This document shows, piece by piece, positions 1-8,546 of a stretch of 64,000 nucleotides of DNA (positions are counted from its first letter, which is position 1; each line of letters opens with the position of its first letter). The position numbers and the translations under genes are program-made. The stretch covers positions 1 through 64,000 of the forward strand of contig NZ_JAPPTI010000014.1 of the NCBI RefSeq assembly GCF_027587025.1, written 5' to 3'. The stretch comes from Vibrio sp. LaRot3 (GTDB lineage Bacteria > Pseudomonadota > Gammaproteobacteria > Enterobacterales > Vibrionaceae). The notes beneath the pieces were generated by a model. It ran no database searches. It saw nothing but the letters and a program-made list of their open reading frames with translations, and had not been told where the DNA came from.

Positions 1-204
1 CTTATTGGTTTTCACTTTAAAAAGTGAAATCAAACAGCTCAAGGCTGCTTCCCAATTCGAATGGTCACTTCGTTTCATTGAAACCTAATTTGAAGCCTAA
101 GCTTCTAATTGGATTATCATCAACGAGTGCCCACACAGATTGATAGGTCTATATTTTTAAAGAGCTTTTTCTAACTTCCTCAGCGCTCAGCGCCTCGTCG
201 TTAG
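1..204 (-). other. 5' leader of rRNA operon with boxA
   Basis: Transcribed leader reading left from P2. It contains a boxA-like antitermination element, GCTCTTTAAAAAT on the minus strand (153-165), followed by sequence typical of Vibrio pre-16S leaders. The mature 16S rRNA gene is not inside the window; it should begin just left of position 1. No protein gene is supported here. Confidence 0.65.
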
Positions 205-212
205 GGGTGCGT

Positions 213-240
213 ATCTTACGCTTCCCGTTTTGAGAGTCAA
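213..240 (-). promoter_or_regulatory. rRNA operon promoter P2
   Basis: The minus strand has -35 TTGACT (235-240), a 16-bp spacer and -10 TAAGAT (213-218), followed by a GC-rich discriminator (GCACCCC) of the kind used for stringent control. It lies about 105 bp downstream of P1, the usual tandem P1-P2 arrangement of rrn operons. Confidence 0.7.
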
Positions 241-318
241 GCATTTTTTCAAACTTTCTTTTCTCTCTCAACCGAATCGGTTTGTGACTTTCGTCTCATT
301 CCGTGTCGATGGAGGCGC

Positions 319-346
319 ATTATAGGGAGCCTCAAATTTATGACAA
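319..346 (-). promoter_or_regulatory. rRNA operon promoter P1
   Basis: On the minus strand a -35 TTGTCA (341-346) is separated by 16 bp from a perfect -10 TATAAT (319-324). AT-rich sequence upstream (about 350-420) could serve as UP element and Fis sites. It points left, out of the window, toward a leader typical of Vibrio rrn operons. The murI-rrn neighbourhood matches E. coli murI-rrsB. The promoter call is from sequence; the identity of the operon is inferred. Confidence 0.75.
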
Positions 347-443
347 GTGTTTTTTGCAAAAAAGATTTCGTTTGGCTAAAAAGAAAACAAATCGTTTGAA
401 ATAGAATAAAATTTCAACATTTGAGTCATGTCACATCAATGAA

Positions 444-473
444 TTGGAAAAAGACCAACCATATACGTAAGAT
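444..473 (+). promoter_or_regulatory. Candidate promoter of the RRM gene
   Basis: TTGGAA (444-449), an 18-bp spacer and TAAGAT (468-473) lie 66 bp before the start codon. The predicted transcript would begin near a short inverted repeat (arms GTGTCTA/TAGACAC, 478-503), so a 5' UTR hairpin is possible. Sequence-only call. Confidence 0.4.
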
Positions 474-538
474 CCGTGTGTCTATTTTGTTAAATGTAGA
501 CACCCTTTATTTCTCTGACTTAGAAGTAGTATTCCAAT

Positions 539-979
539 ATGAGTTCAAATAAATCGACTTTAATGATTGTCGCATTAGCTGCACTGGGTGGAATTGCCTT
601 TTCACAGATTACCATTTCACCCGCTGTGAGTTTTGTTATTGGTGTTGTTGTCACCGCTTTTGTATTTAAATTTTCCAACACGACAACAGAAACCATTTCA
701 ACAACTGATCCAGCCACCAAGACTTTATATGTAGGCAACTTGCCTTACAAAGCAAATGAGTCTCACGTAAAAGAGTTATTTGCAAAGCATGGTGAAGTTT
801 TCGCTGTACGCTTAATGAAAGACAAACGCACTGGTAAAAGAAGAGGTTTTGGTTTTGTAGTAATGGCAGCCGCAGATGCAGCGACTGCTATTGAGGGGTT
901 AAACGAGCAAGATTATATGCAGCGCACTTTAAAGGTTCGTATTGCTAATGATCCTAAATCTCAACCTGACAGGGACTAA
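539..979 (+). CDS. Membrane-anchored RNA recognition motif protein
   Basis: 146 residues. Residues about 8-24 and 26-46 are two hydrophobic segments, probably a membrane hairpin. They are followed by a linker and one RRM (about 63-142) with RNP2 LYVGNLPY and RNP1 KRRGFGFVVM, both retaining the aromatic RNA-binding positions. RRM proteins in bacteria are usually short and soluble, so the membrane segments stand out. The gene lies divergently beside the rRNA operon, and its 3' end overlaps that of murI by 26 bp on the opposite strand. The RNA target is unknown; homologues sit beside murI in vibrios as far as I recall. Confidence 0.85.
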   Translation: MSSNKSTLMIVALAALGGIAFSQITISPAVSFVIGVVVTAFVFKFSNTTTETISTTDPATKTLYVGNLPYKANESHVKELFAKHGEVFAVRLMKDKRTGKRRGFGFVVMAAADAATAIEGLNEQDYMQRTLKVRIANDPKSQPDRD

Positions 980-1745
980 CCGAACTAAAACCAAGTAATA
1001 GCAATGCTTGATTCAAGGCTCCTTCTTCCCAAGGGGGAGCGCTTGAAAAAATCTCTCTTCTTCCCTTGTTCTCTTCCCGCTGTTTTATTCCCAATAACTC
1101 TTGTACGCGTCTTGCTATCGCCTCACCCGAATCCACCAGCGATACTTTCTCGCCAAGAACCGTCTGGATTTCTTCTTTAATAAGAGGAAAGTGAGTACAG
1201 CCTAATACCGCAACATCCACTTTATCTTGAATAGGTTTAAGCAGTTGAGCTAACTCGTTTGAATCAATCGCTTTACCGCGGAGCTTTTCTTCGGCCATAT
1301 CCACCAATCGAGTCGACCCTAACATTTCGACCGGTTTGCTTTGAGAAAAGTCGCGGATCAGTTCGTGAGTATATTCTCGCTTGATGGTCGCAGGCGTAGC
1401 AATTAGGCCAACGGCTTTGTTAGCTAGGTTAGAAGCCGGTTTAATGGCTGGTACAACACCAACAACAGGAATTGATAGCTTAGATCGAAGTGATGGCAAT
1501 ACGATGGTACTTGCGGTATTGCACGCGATGACGACCAAATCAATATTGTGCTTAGCGACCATGGTCAATACCAAGCGATTGACTCTTTCGAGTAGAGTGT
1601 CGTGGTCTAACTCTCCATACGGGTATGCCGCATTGTCAAAGATATAGAGGTAATCCAATTGCGGGAGTCTCGCTTCAATTTCTTGATAGACCGATAGTCC
1701 ACCGACTCCTGAATCAAATATCAATACTTTGGCTTGTTGCGACAC
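954..1745 (-). CDS. murI: Glutamate racemase
   Basis: 263 residues, normal length. The cytoplasmic enzyme interconverts L- and D-glutamate for peptidoglycan precursors. Both catalytic cysteines are visible, in VVIACNTAST and VAVLGCTHFPL, as is the N-terminal FDSGVGGLS motif. The chosen start is a GTG (1743-1745) giving MSQQAKVLIFDSG; no strong ribosome binding site precedes it. Its position between btuB and the rRNA operon is the same as in E. coli. The 3' end overlaps the RRM gene convergently. Confidence 0.95.
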   Translation of the reverse strand: MSQQAKVLIFDSGVGGLSVYQEIEARLPQLDYLYIFDNAAYPYGELDHDTLLERVNRLVLTMVAKHNIDLVVIACNTASTIVLPSLRSKLSIPVVGVVPAIKPASNLANKAVGLIATPATIKREYTHELIRDFSQSKPVEMLGSTRLVDMAEEKLRGKAIDSNELAQLLKPIQDKVDVAVLGCTHFPLIKEEIQTVLGEKVSLVDSGEAIARRVQELLGIKQREENKGRREIFSSAPPWEEGALNQALLLLGFSSVSPCQVEI

Positions 1746-1776
1746 TGAGTTATTCCACTAATTAAGATGGAGCAAA

Positions 1777-2466
1777 TCATACCCTTCGATTTGTATTTGG
1801 CAATGCTTTCGCCGTGTATCTTTGGTACGTGAAGCGTTCTCCAGATTCTAAGTGGCTTACTTGCAGCTCGATATGACCATTAAAGCTATCAGTTTTGGTC
1901 ACTAAAGTATGAAACTCTCCATCCTCACCGCATGGGTCGACGCCAACTGGTAAGCTGGATAGGAAATCATGGCTATACCACTGCCCGCAATAGTCCGAGC
2001 TCAACTGACTACCATCGGTTGTCACCACCAGCGTTTTAATGCCTCGATCTAAAATCTCTTGAGCGAGCTTGGCACTCGACTCGCCCAAAAGAGGGAACAC
2101 AGCTTGCCATCCCGCCGGCTCGATATAACTTCTTCGGTACTGTTCGATGCCATTGCAAAACATATCACCAAAAGCGACAGCATCAATCTGAAGTGAACTG
2201 GATTGTAACGTTTCAACGATACGAGATTGATAGATGTGGTTTGGTGGAAATACTTCAGGCAGTTCAATAAGGAGCAGTGGTAAACCAAGCAGCTCTGCCT
2301 GCATTTTTAACACTGGAATTGGCGTCGCTTGAAATGGCACCTCATCTTTAACGTAAGTGGTGTATAAGCCAATTACATTATATGAAGGGTCTTCCATTAA
2401 ACGTTCAAGCACTAATGTCGAATCTTTGCCGCTCGACCAACTGATAATGACGTTTTTCTTTTGCAT
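1777..2466 (-). CDS. PP-loop ATP pyrophosphatase (Dph6/adenine nucleotide alpha-hydrolase type)
   Basis: 229 residues. It begins with the PP-loop SWSSGKDSTLVLERL, which binds ATP and activates a substrate by adenylation. The rest fits the Dph6-like (diphthine-ammonia ligase fold) family. Bacteria do not make diphthamide, so the substrate is unknown. It lies 31 bp upstream of murI on the same strand, and could be co-transcribed with it. A terminator separates it from btuB. Confidence 0.75.
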   Translation of the reverse strand: MQKKNVIISWSSGKDSTLVLERLMEDPSYNVIGLYTTYVKDEVPFQATPIPVLKMQAELLGLPLLLIELPEVFPPNHIYQSRIVETLQSSSLQIDAVAFGDMFCNGIEQYRRSYIEPAGWQAVFPLLGESSAKLAQEILDRGIKTLVVTTDGSQLSSDYCGQWYSHDFLSSLPVGVDPCGEDGEFHTLVTKTDSFNGHIELQVSHLESGERFTYQRYTAKALPNTNRRV

Positions 2467-2479
2467 GATATTCAGAAGT

Positions 2480-2503
2480 AAAAAGCCGCCCGAAGGCGGC
2501 TTA
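2480..2503 (-). terminator. Rho-independent terminator after btuB
   Basis: On the minus strand, AAGCCGCC-TTCG-GGCGGCTT is followed by T-rich sequence. The GC-rich stem with a UUCG-type loop sits just after the btuB stop (2517) and before the next gene's start (2466). Confidence 0.85.
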
Positions 2504-2516
2504 GGATTAAATCTAA

Positions 2517-4286
2517 TTAGAAGCGGTACTCTACCGTACCAAAGTAACTACGCTCTTGCGTATTGTAACCATCAACCAATACGTATTCTTCATCGAATAA
2601 GTTTGCCACTCGAGCGCGAAGAGTTAGGTTATCAATCACTTCGTAGCTGATCGCCAAGTCCACAAGGACATACGCATCAAGCTCATCAGAACCGTCTGTT
2701 CTATCACCTTGGTACAAGGTGCTTAATTCTCCACGCCAGCCATTTTCTTGATAACTGATATTCCACTTGTAACTGTCTTTCGCACGGCGATCCAACTGTT
2801 TACCTGTGGATTTATCTTCCGCATCGAGATATTCAAGGATCAACTCATGTTGAATAGGGCCTGTATCAAATAGCGCAACAAGCTCCGCACCAAAGATTTC
2901 TACAGAATCAACATTCGATGGCTTCCACGTACCCGCGTTGTCTACTGGTGCCCAAGCAATAAGATTGTCGATATCGTTTTGGTAAACGGCCAAACGCCAA
3001 TCAACCAAATCATAATCCGCTTCGAATGCCAACTCATACTGAATTGACTCTTCCGGCAGAAGGTTTGGTGTTTCATTCAGGTCATTGAATGTCGGCGCTT
3101 TAAATGCTGTACCTGAATTCACTTTCAAACGGTACTGATCATTCAGATTCCACACTGTTGCAAATTGCCAAGTCGTTTCATTGCCATAATGCTCATTGTC
3201 GTCATGACGAAGTGCAAGTTCGAAATCAAACGCACCAACTGTTGCAAAGCCTGTTGTGTAAATAGCAAAGTTATCACGCGCCGGGTTTTCAAAAGCCTCA
3301 GATGACTCAGACACATCATCACGATACCAATCAAAGCCACCACCAAGTGAAATAACGTTGTTCACATGATAATGATTGGTCCACGCTACACCCGTTCGGT
3401 CTGTTTGATATTCACTGTCGTAAGCATAGTTATAGTTGTAATCTTGGTTCTGACTTAACGCTAACTTAGATTGCCATTTAGCTGACTGATAATTAATGTG
3501 AGCAACCACGTTATACACGGTTTCATCTTTCTTCGCGTCAGCAGCGTCATATTCTACTTCGCCATCATGATAGAAACCTTGAACACCGAGTTGTACTTGC
3601 TCATTTAATTTATAGGTTAATGCCGCGGTGACATTCTTCGCATCGTAACCATCATCATCTTCATTACCCGTACCATTTTGAACCGAGAAACCATCTGTCT
3701 TAGACTGATTTAACGTAATAGAACTATGAAGCTTTTCAGTTAATTGATGCGCAATAGCTAAAGAACCTTGAGCGTATGCGTCACTACCCGCGCTCAGAGA
3801 AAGCACCACTTCTTCTGCATTGGTATCTGTAATTACATTAATAACACCACCAAGTGCATCTGAACCATACGCAACGGCTCGAGGGCCACGTAAGTATTCA
3901 ATGCGCTGAACACCCGCTAATGGCATTGCTGAAATATTTGCACTACCTAACGTCGCACTACCGGTGCGCACACCGTCTACAAGCAGTAGTACGTGGTCCG
4001 AGTTTGTACCACGAACAAACACACTCTGAGATTGGCCGTATCCACCGTTAGATGTAATTTGAATACCCGGAAGACGATTCAACACTTCAAGTAAACTCTT
4101 GGCTTGAAGTGCATCGATTTCTTCTTTAGTAACCACTTCGACAGGTTGTATTACACTGTCTAGTGTTTGCTCGAATCGGTTCGCTGTTACAACGACGGTT
4201 TCATCGGCTGATGATTGCTGTGCTTGTGTAAAAGAGGCATAAGGAAGCAGCGACACCACGGCCACTGCTAAAATAGATTTGTTCAT
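2517..4286 (-). CDS. btuB: TonB-dependent vitamin B12 receptor
   Basis: 589 residues, an outer-membrane beta-barrel importing cobalamin with TonB energy. A signal peptide covers about residues 1-22. The TonB box ETVVVTA and a plug domain (LLEVLNRLPGIQI, RGTNSDHVLLLVDGVR) follow, and the barrel ends in EYRF with the C-terminal aromatic residue expected for BAM. The start has a good ribosome binding site (AGGA, 7-nt spacing). A cobalamin riboswitch lies directly upstream, which supports B12 as substrate. In the ancestral order btuB would face trmA; here the island intervenes. Confidence 0.95.
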   Translation of the reverse strand: MNKSILAVAVVSLLPYASFTQAQQSSADETVVVTANRFEQTLDSVIQPVEVVTKEEIDALQAKSLLEVLNRLPGIQITSNGGYGQSQSVFVRGTNSDHVLLLVDGVRTGSATLGSANISAMPLAGVQRIEYLRGPRAVAYGSDALGGVINVITDTNAEEVVLSLSAGSDAYAQGSLAIAHQLTEKLHSSITLNQSKTDGFSVQNGTGNEDDDGYDAKNVTAALTYKLNEQVQLGVQGFYHDGEVEYDAADAKKDETVYNVVAHINYQSAKWQSKLALSQNQDYNYNYAYDSEYQTDRTGVAWTNHYHVNNVISLGGGFDWYRDDVSESSEAFENPARDNFAIYTTGFATVGAFDFELALRHDDNEHYGNETTWQFATVWNLNDQYRLKVNSGTAFKAPTFNDLNETPNLLPEESIQYELAFEADYDLVDWRLAVYQNDIDNLIAWAPVDNAGTWKPSNVDSVEIFGAELVALFDTGPIQHELILEYLDAEDKSTGKQLDRRAKDSYKWNISYQENGWRGELSTLYQGDRTDGSDELDAYVLVDLAISYEVIDNLTLRARVANLFDEEYVLVDGYNTQERSYFGTVEYRF

Positions 4287-4344
4287 TGTCGTATCCTAAG
4301 TCGCGTAAATTCCTATGAGTCGATCATATGCAGACCACTGCTGT

Positions 4345-4500
4345 GACTCATTGCTGGCAGGTATTCGGACTTAAGAGCGTATGCTTGCATATACCTAGTA
4401 ACTCGACTTCCCACATAATCTAATGCAGTGTCTCTTGAGCGTTCGTTCTCTCTTACCGCTGCGCGTCAGCTATCTACAGTTGGGAAAGAATACGTTTAAA
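4345..4500 (-). promoter_or_regulatory. Cobalamin riboswitch upstream of btuB
   Basis: The minus-strand leader contains the B12-box region (4407-4433: GACACTGC, then GGGAAG) followed by further riboswitch-core sequence ending in AATACCTGCC, about 60 bp before the btuB start. This is the AdoCbl riboswitch class that shuts off btuB when B12 is plentiful. Boundaries are approximate because I judged them by motif, not by a covariance model. Confidence 0.88.
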
Positions 4501-4857
4501 AAATAGATTAGATAAGGATAAAGCCTTTAATAATGGGAGCTAGTGCGTCTAAAACTGAAAATATCTACCCAATCCGTATCACTGTCTAAATTTTTCACAT
4601 TCTCTTATGGTCTGTCTAACTTTTTATTCAATTAGACCATTGAGAATCATGAGATTCGCGTTCTTACTTTCCCTGCAACATAGACGGACAGAAAACCTAA
4701 ACCTGCCAAAAAAATCGATTTTAATCAAAACCAACTTGATTACCAGTTTAATCTATTGAAATTAAATAAAGTTGTTTATGAAATTTATTAATAGTAACTA
4801 TTCAGGGGGCAATTGGAGATAAAATTAGAAATCGGGAATTAGTACCACTCATAACTC
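4501..4857. other. Gene-free btuB-island junction
   Basis: 357 bp without a convincing ORF. The btuB-proximal part should hold the btuB promoter, but I see no clear -35/-10 pair. At 4547-4640 the motif GTCTAA recurs three times, with one inverted copy; this is the candidate island end. The rest (4641-4857) is AT-rich and shows no recognised signal. Confidence 0.5.
4583..4640. repeat. Candidate left attachment site of the island
   Basis: TGTCTAACTTTTTAT at 4613-4627 matches 14 of 15 bases of TGTCTAATTTTTTAT at 29450-29464, in the same orientation. A weaker third copy, TGTCTAAATTTTTCA, lies at 4583-4597. The left copy is part of a dyad: GTCTAA (4614-4619) is mirrored by TTAGAC (4632-4637), with outer arms ATGGTCT/AGACCAT, as expected for a tyrosine-recombinase core. 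The crossover point cannot be fixed from this sequence. Confidence 0.4.
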
Positions 4858-6057
4858 TTAAGCGATGATTATAAATAATATAAGTGCTATCAATGGAGAA
4901 AATATGGCGACCTTATAGTAACCAAGCCATTTACCTGTCGACTTAAAATGTTTGTTTAAGCGACTCTTCATTGCTGTAATTTCAGTATTTAACTCATCTG
5001 GGTACTCAGCTTCTTTTCCATCAATAGAGCTAAATACAAGATCTTTAGCTTTCTCCAATGATTCATACTTATTCTTTTGACTTTTAAGCAATCCGTACAT
5101 AAGCAGAATCGTAACAATAACTCCGATTACTAGCAGGACAAAAACTAGTGCGTCTAACTGACCCTTTTGCATAATTGCGGCTAATGCCATAACAGAGGCT
5201 GGGACGGAAAAAAGCTTAAAAACAATGTCACTAGTCAGATTAGTTAATTTTTCAGATAGCTCAATTTCAGCTTCAGCAACTTCTTTTTTAGCCTTATGAA
5301 ACGAAAAACCACTTAAGTAAGTAGACAGATTATTCTGATATAAAGCAACGAATGCTCCCCAAGAATCAATCAATTTGTTAAAGGCTTCATCTGGGGCATA
5401 ACCTCCACCTAAAAATTCATGCAATGAAGCATAAAAAACACTCAGTTTATCACTGTAGTGCATATTCAATTCGGATTCGGCTGAAGTCAACTCATTCAAA
5501 AGAGAGAAATTAATGTCTTTCGATAGTAAATTTTCAGAAATACTTACACTTAAAACTATAGGTGTTCGATGTTCACCTGAGAGATAAACTAAAGTCCGAG
5601 AATCACCCATTTTTTCATCATGATAATGAGCTAAGTTTTCAAGTTTAGCTACACTTCTAATTAGTAATTTCAGCCGGCTAAAAATATCATCGTCATCAGA
5701 TTCTATTGAGTTAGCTGAATAATATAAATCTTCATCGAATAAATAAAATTCAGGCAATTCAACAACTTCAGAATAAGAAAATGTAAAGTTATCAAGAAAA
5801 GCATTTAAGTTTTGGTAAAATTGAGATTCATTAGTTCTAGGCGTTCGAAAAGTTAACTCAATTTCTTGGTCTATATAATCATTAAAATTGACTGAATTTC
5901 CATCAATATCACTACCATTTATCTCACGCAGGTATTCACATTGCTCAAGAATTTCAGCTATACCCTCAGTAACATGAACAGAGCAACTAAACACAGGCCG
6001 ATTAAAGCTATGCTGAGATGCTGCTCTGCGTAACTGAACTAAAGGATAAAAAGACAC
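4858..6057 (-). CDS. Hypothetical protein with C-terminal membrane segments
   Basis: 399 residues with no family I recognise. The first two thirds are acidic and soluble-looking. A possible helical region (about 245-275, KKEVAEAEIELSEKLTNL) precedes hydrophobic segments at about 280-294 and 302-325, then a charged stretch and a final hydrophobic tail (about 380-399). It therefore looks like a membrane-tethered sensor or effector. It is the last gene of a five-gene minus-strand operon, 6 bp after the NdpA-like gene, so it may be the membrane-acting part of that system. Function is not established. Confidence 0.7.
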   Translation of the reverse strand: MSFYPLVQLRRAASQHSFNRPVFSCSVHVTEGIAEILEQCEYLREINGSDIDGNSVNFNDYIDQEIELTFRTPRTNESQFYQNLNAFLDNFTFSYSEVVELPEFYLFDEDLYYSANSIESDDDDIFSRLKLLIRSVAKLENLAHYHDEKMGDSRTLVYLSGEHRTPIVLSVSISENLLSKDINFSLLNELTSAESELNMHYSDKLSVFYASLHEFLGGGYAPDEAFNKLIDSWGAFVALYQNNLSTYLSGFSFHKAKKEVAEAEIELSEKLTNLTSDIVFKLFSVPASVMALAAIMQKGQLDALVFVLLVIGVIVTILLMYGLLKSQKNKYESLEKAKDLVFSSIDGKEAEYPDELNTEITAMKSRLNKHFKSTGKWLGYYKVAIFSPLIALILFIIIA

Positions 6058-6063
6058 TGGTTG

Positions 6064-7158
6064 CTACCCATTAATTTGCTGATTTAGTTTATCAATCAGA
6101 TCTTGTGGAAGATCCTTGATTATAACTTTAGCTCCATCGAAGTAAACCCTTGCACTGGGATTACCACCTATATCTTCCTTATCAAATTCTAGGTGTAAAT
6201 CGTCACCTTTGTAGACTAAATGAGTCATTGTTTTGAGTTTTGTCTTATTAACAGGGAACTCAGGTGGAACACCACTTTCTTCGCGGTTTAAATATGTAAC
6301 AAACTCATCAGCATATCTATCAGCCTGCTCTTCATCATCGGTAGGAAAAAAACGTCGGGCGATTCCTTCGATATCAGGTAAAGTTGCTGGTTCATTAGAT
6401 TCAGCTTTTTGTTCCAGATAAACAGTCAACGCTCTTTTTAAGTTTGGAGCATGCGCTTTCAAATCTTCTTTAGACTCGAAAAAACCAACACTTTCATCAA
6501 CAGCCGCTTGAGTTGCTTTTGCTGAAGGTGCACCAGCTTTACATCCCATCGCCTGAATGAAATATCCAGCTGCTGACTGACTTGTTTGTGGACTAACAAA
6601 ACTTAAATACGTAGAGTCCTGACGTTCAATATCATCAGCGTTTTGATAGGCGCTGTATTTAGAAAAATTAATTTTAATTGCTTGATGAAGCTTACTTAAA
6701 TCAATGTATTCAAGATCTTCCACACCGAGTGTATCGGAGAATGCGAATCCTGACTTTTGCTTGATCATCGCAGCTAAATAGAATCTAACTCCATCACTCT
6801 CATAATCCGAAAATAAGATATGTCCACCAGTAGCGAATGCAACCCCAGTAGCTTCTCGAAATAACTCCTGCATGACTGACTTTGATAGAACCATGAAGTC
6901 TTCATCACTAACATCTTCTAGTTCTGAGTATTCATAAAATGAATCGGGTACACTTCCAGAGGCCTCATCGTCCCGAAAAACACCATATCTGGCACTGTTA
7001 TTCTTTCTTCCATAAATATTAACAACGCCAGCAATTACATTCTGTACACTCTCATTATCTACAGGTAGAAGGGATTGTCGGTAATGCAATGGTTGAGGTT
7101 CTTCATTTTTTTCTTTTATCAATTCATGCACAACAGCTCGATGAATAGTGATTGCCAT
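6064..7158 (-). CDS. Nucleoid-associated protein, NdpA/YejK (NA37) family
   Basis: 364 residues from the start MAITIHRAVVHEL. This ATG (7156-7158) has a good AAGGA site 7 nt upstream; a longer reading frame to 7269 has no support. The N-terminus, the region around GGHILFSDYESDGVRFYLAAMI, and the C-terminal ARVYFDGAKVIIKDLP resemble the YejK/NdpA nucleoid-associated family. Housekeeping YejK binds DNA. This copy lies inside a methylase-helicase-nuclease operon, so a defence role such as DNA binding or scaffolding is plausible but inferred. Confidence 0.75.
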   Translation of the reverse strand: MAITIHRAVVHELIKEKNEEPQPLHYRQSLLPVDNESVQNVIAGVVNIYGRKNNSARYGVFRDDEASGSVPDSFYEYSELEDVSDEDFMVLSKSVMQELFREATGVAFATGGHILFSDYESDGVRFYLAAMIKQKSGFAFSDTLGVEDLEYIDLSKLHQAIKINFSKYSAYQNADDIERQDSTYLSFVSPQTSQSAAGYFIQAMGCKAGAPSAKATQAAVDESVGFFESKEDLKAHAPNLKRALTVYLEQKAESNEPATLPDIEGIARRFFPTDDEEQADRYADEFVTYLNREESGVPPEFPVNKTKLKTMTHLVYKGDDLHLEFDKEDIGGNPSARVYFDGAKVIIKDLPQDLIDKLNQQING

Positions 7159-7283
7159 GTAAAGTCCTTGAAGATAATTATAAATATGCAATCGCCTTAC
7201 TATATAAAAGCCACACGAGAGAGTAAATGAGACCCGCTTACATTTTTTGCACTTTACACATAAAAACAAAGATTAAGAATTGC

Positions 7284-8543
7284 CTACTTTTTCATAACTT
7301 TCCCTGAAGTATTATCCATACGGTACTGTGAGATCGTTCCATCCAAGATATGTTTTATTACTTCAACAACTGTCGCCAGCGGTACATTAAACCACTCTCT
7401 GGGCTTGTAGCTCTGCCCATCATGTCCTTTGAGGGTGATATTCAGTCGCTGGTATCCCAAGAAACCATGCACTAAAGTCTCTAGCTTATGAGCATCTATG
7501 TTGTAACATTCTGTCGTCATTACCACGCGAACAGGTGCTTCCAAAAACGTACGATCTTTCTCTGCATGTTTAATACGGTCTTCAACACTACCTTCGGTGA
7601 ACCCAACTTTGTAAAGGTTCGCCTTATAGGGTGCAAGAACACTATCTGGACTCTTAGTAGCAAGCACATATACCAACCCGGTAGGAACTGGGTTACCGTC
7701 AGGCTCAAGCAATGCTCCCTCACGAATAATTTTACATCCATGATCGTCACGGACTAATCCGTGTGTCAAAGACTGAAACAGCATATGTAGCTCTGTGCCA
7801 TTTTCGAAGACTAAATGCAGCCTTGCATTGTAGCTACTGTAACCTTCCAATCTTTCTCCAGCATAATGAACATACCCCATCAAGCCATTAAGAATAAAAA
7901 AATCACCAACCTGTATTTTTAGTTCATGGCGAAAACGCTCAAGTGACGCAGCGCCTGCTTTAAGTTCTTTTTGGACTGTTTCAAAAATAGGAGCATATCG
8001 AGGAAAATCCGCACATGGCTGACGTTTGGCAATTTCTTCCGGCTGCGATTTTTTTTCTGCAGGAACATGGCGAATAGTGAAAATGTCAGGGGCATCAAAC
8101 TCTAGCAGATCATCATCATCGTCAAAGATATCATCCAAAGACGTAACTAATTCAGACTTATCTATTTCAGACGAGGGTGTTGATTCTTGAATTTCGTAGG
8201 TTGAAGAGCCGACAGATTCCATTGACGGTATGTACGAACACTCAGCTAACAGGCCATAAGAATCAAACTTTTTAAGCGATTCTCTCTGTTCACCGTTTGA
8301 TTTAAAGGCTTTTAAACGTCTAGCCAACCGCTTTTCATCGAATGAATCCGCATCACTAGCTGGTATACGTCCATTCTTTTCAAAGAACGCTGTAATTTCC
8401 TCAAACTGACTTTCAATCAGATTACCAGCAGGTGCTTTTGCCTTTAACGGAGCTACATCAAGCAGCCCCAAGTCATCGTCTTCAGAAAAAATATCATCTA
8501 AGTCTCGCTTTGGCGTTTTCTTAGAAGAGCGTAAACAAATCAC
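7284..8543 (-). CDS. GIY-YIG nuclease-domain protein (T5orf172-like)
   Basis: 419 residues. The first 160 or so are acidic and low-complexity, with two similar DDIF-acidic patches (about 16-30 and 131-150). The C-terminal third (about 290-400) carries a GIY-YIG/T5orf172-like fold: LVYVLATKSP, LYKVGFTEGSVEDRIKHAE, and conserved E and H positions after it. The GTG start has GAGGG 8 nt upstream and lies 3 bp after the helicase stop, so translation is probably coupled. It is probably the nuclease of the methylase/helicase operon. The repeated acidic N-terminal patches could be protein-binding motifs. Confidence 0.8.
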   Translation of the reverse strand: MICLRSSKKTPKRDLDDIFSEDDDLGLLDVAPLKAKAPAGNLIESQFEEITAFFEKNGRIPASDADSFDEKRLARRLKAFKSNGEQRESLKKFDSYGLLAECSYIPSMESVGSSTYEIQESTPSSEIDKSELVTSLDDIFDDDDDLLEFDAPDIFTIRHVPAEKKSQPEEIAKRQPCADFPRYAPIFETVQKELKAGAASLERFRHELKIQVGDFFILNGLMGYVHYAGERLEGYSSYNARLHLVFENGTELHMLFQSLTHGLVRDDHGCKIIREGALLEPDGNPVPTGLVYVLATKSPDSVLAPYKANLYKVGFTEGSVEDRIKHAEKDRTFLEAPVRVVMTTECYNIDAHKLETLVHGFLGYQRLNITLKGHDGQSYKPREWFNVPLATVVEVIKHILDGTISQYRMDNTSGKVMKK

Positions 8544-8546
8544 ACC

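Noticed and set aside
4603..4640. Rho-independent terminator for the island's left operon
   Set aside because: The dyad has a long loop (about 20 nt) and no T-run; better explained as a recombinase site.
6233..6421. Small plus-strand ORF inside the NdpA-like gene
   Set aside because: Antisense shadow of a well-supported coding gene, no start signal.
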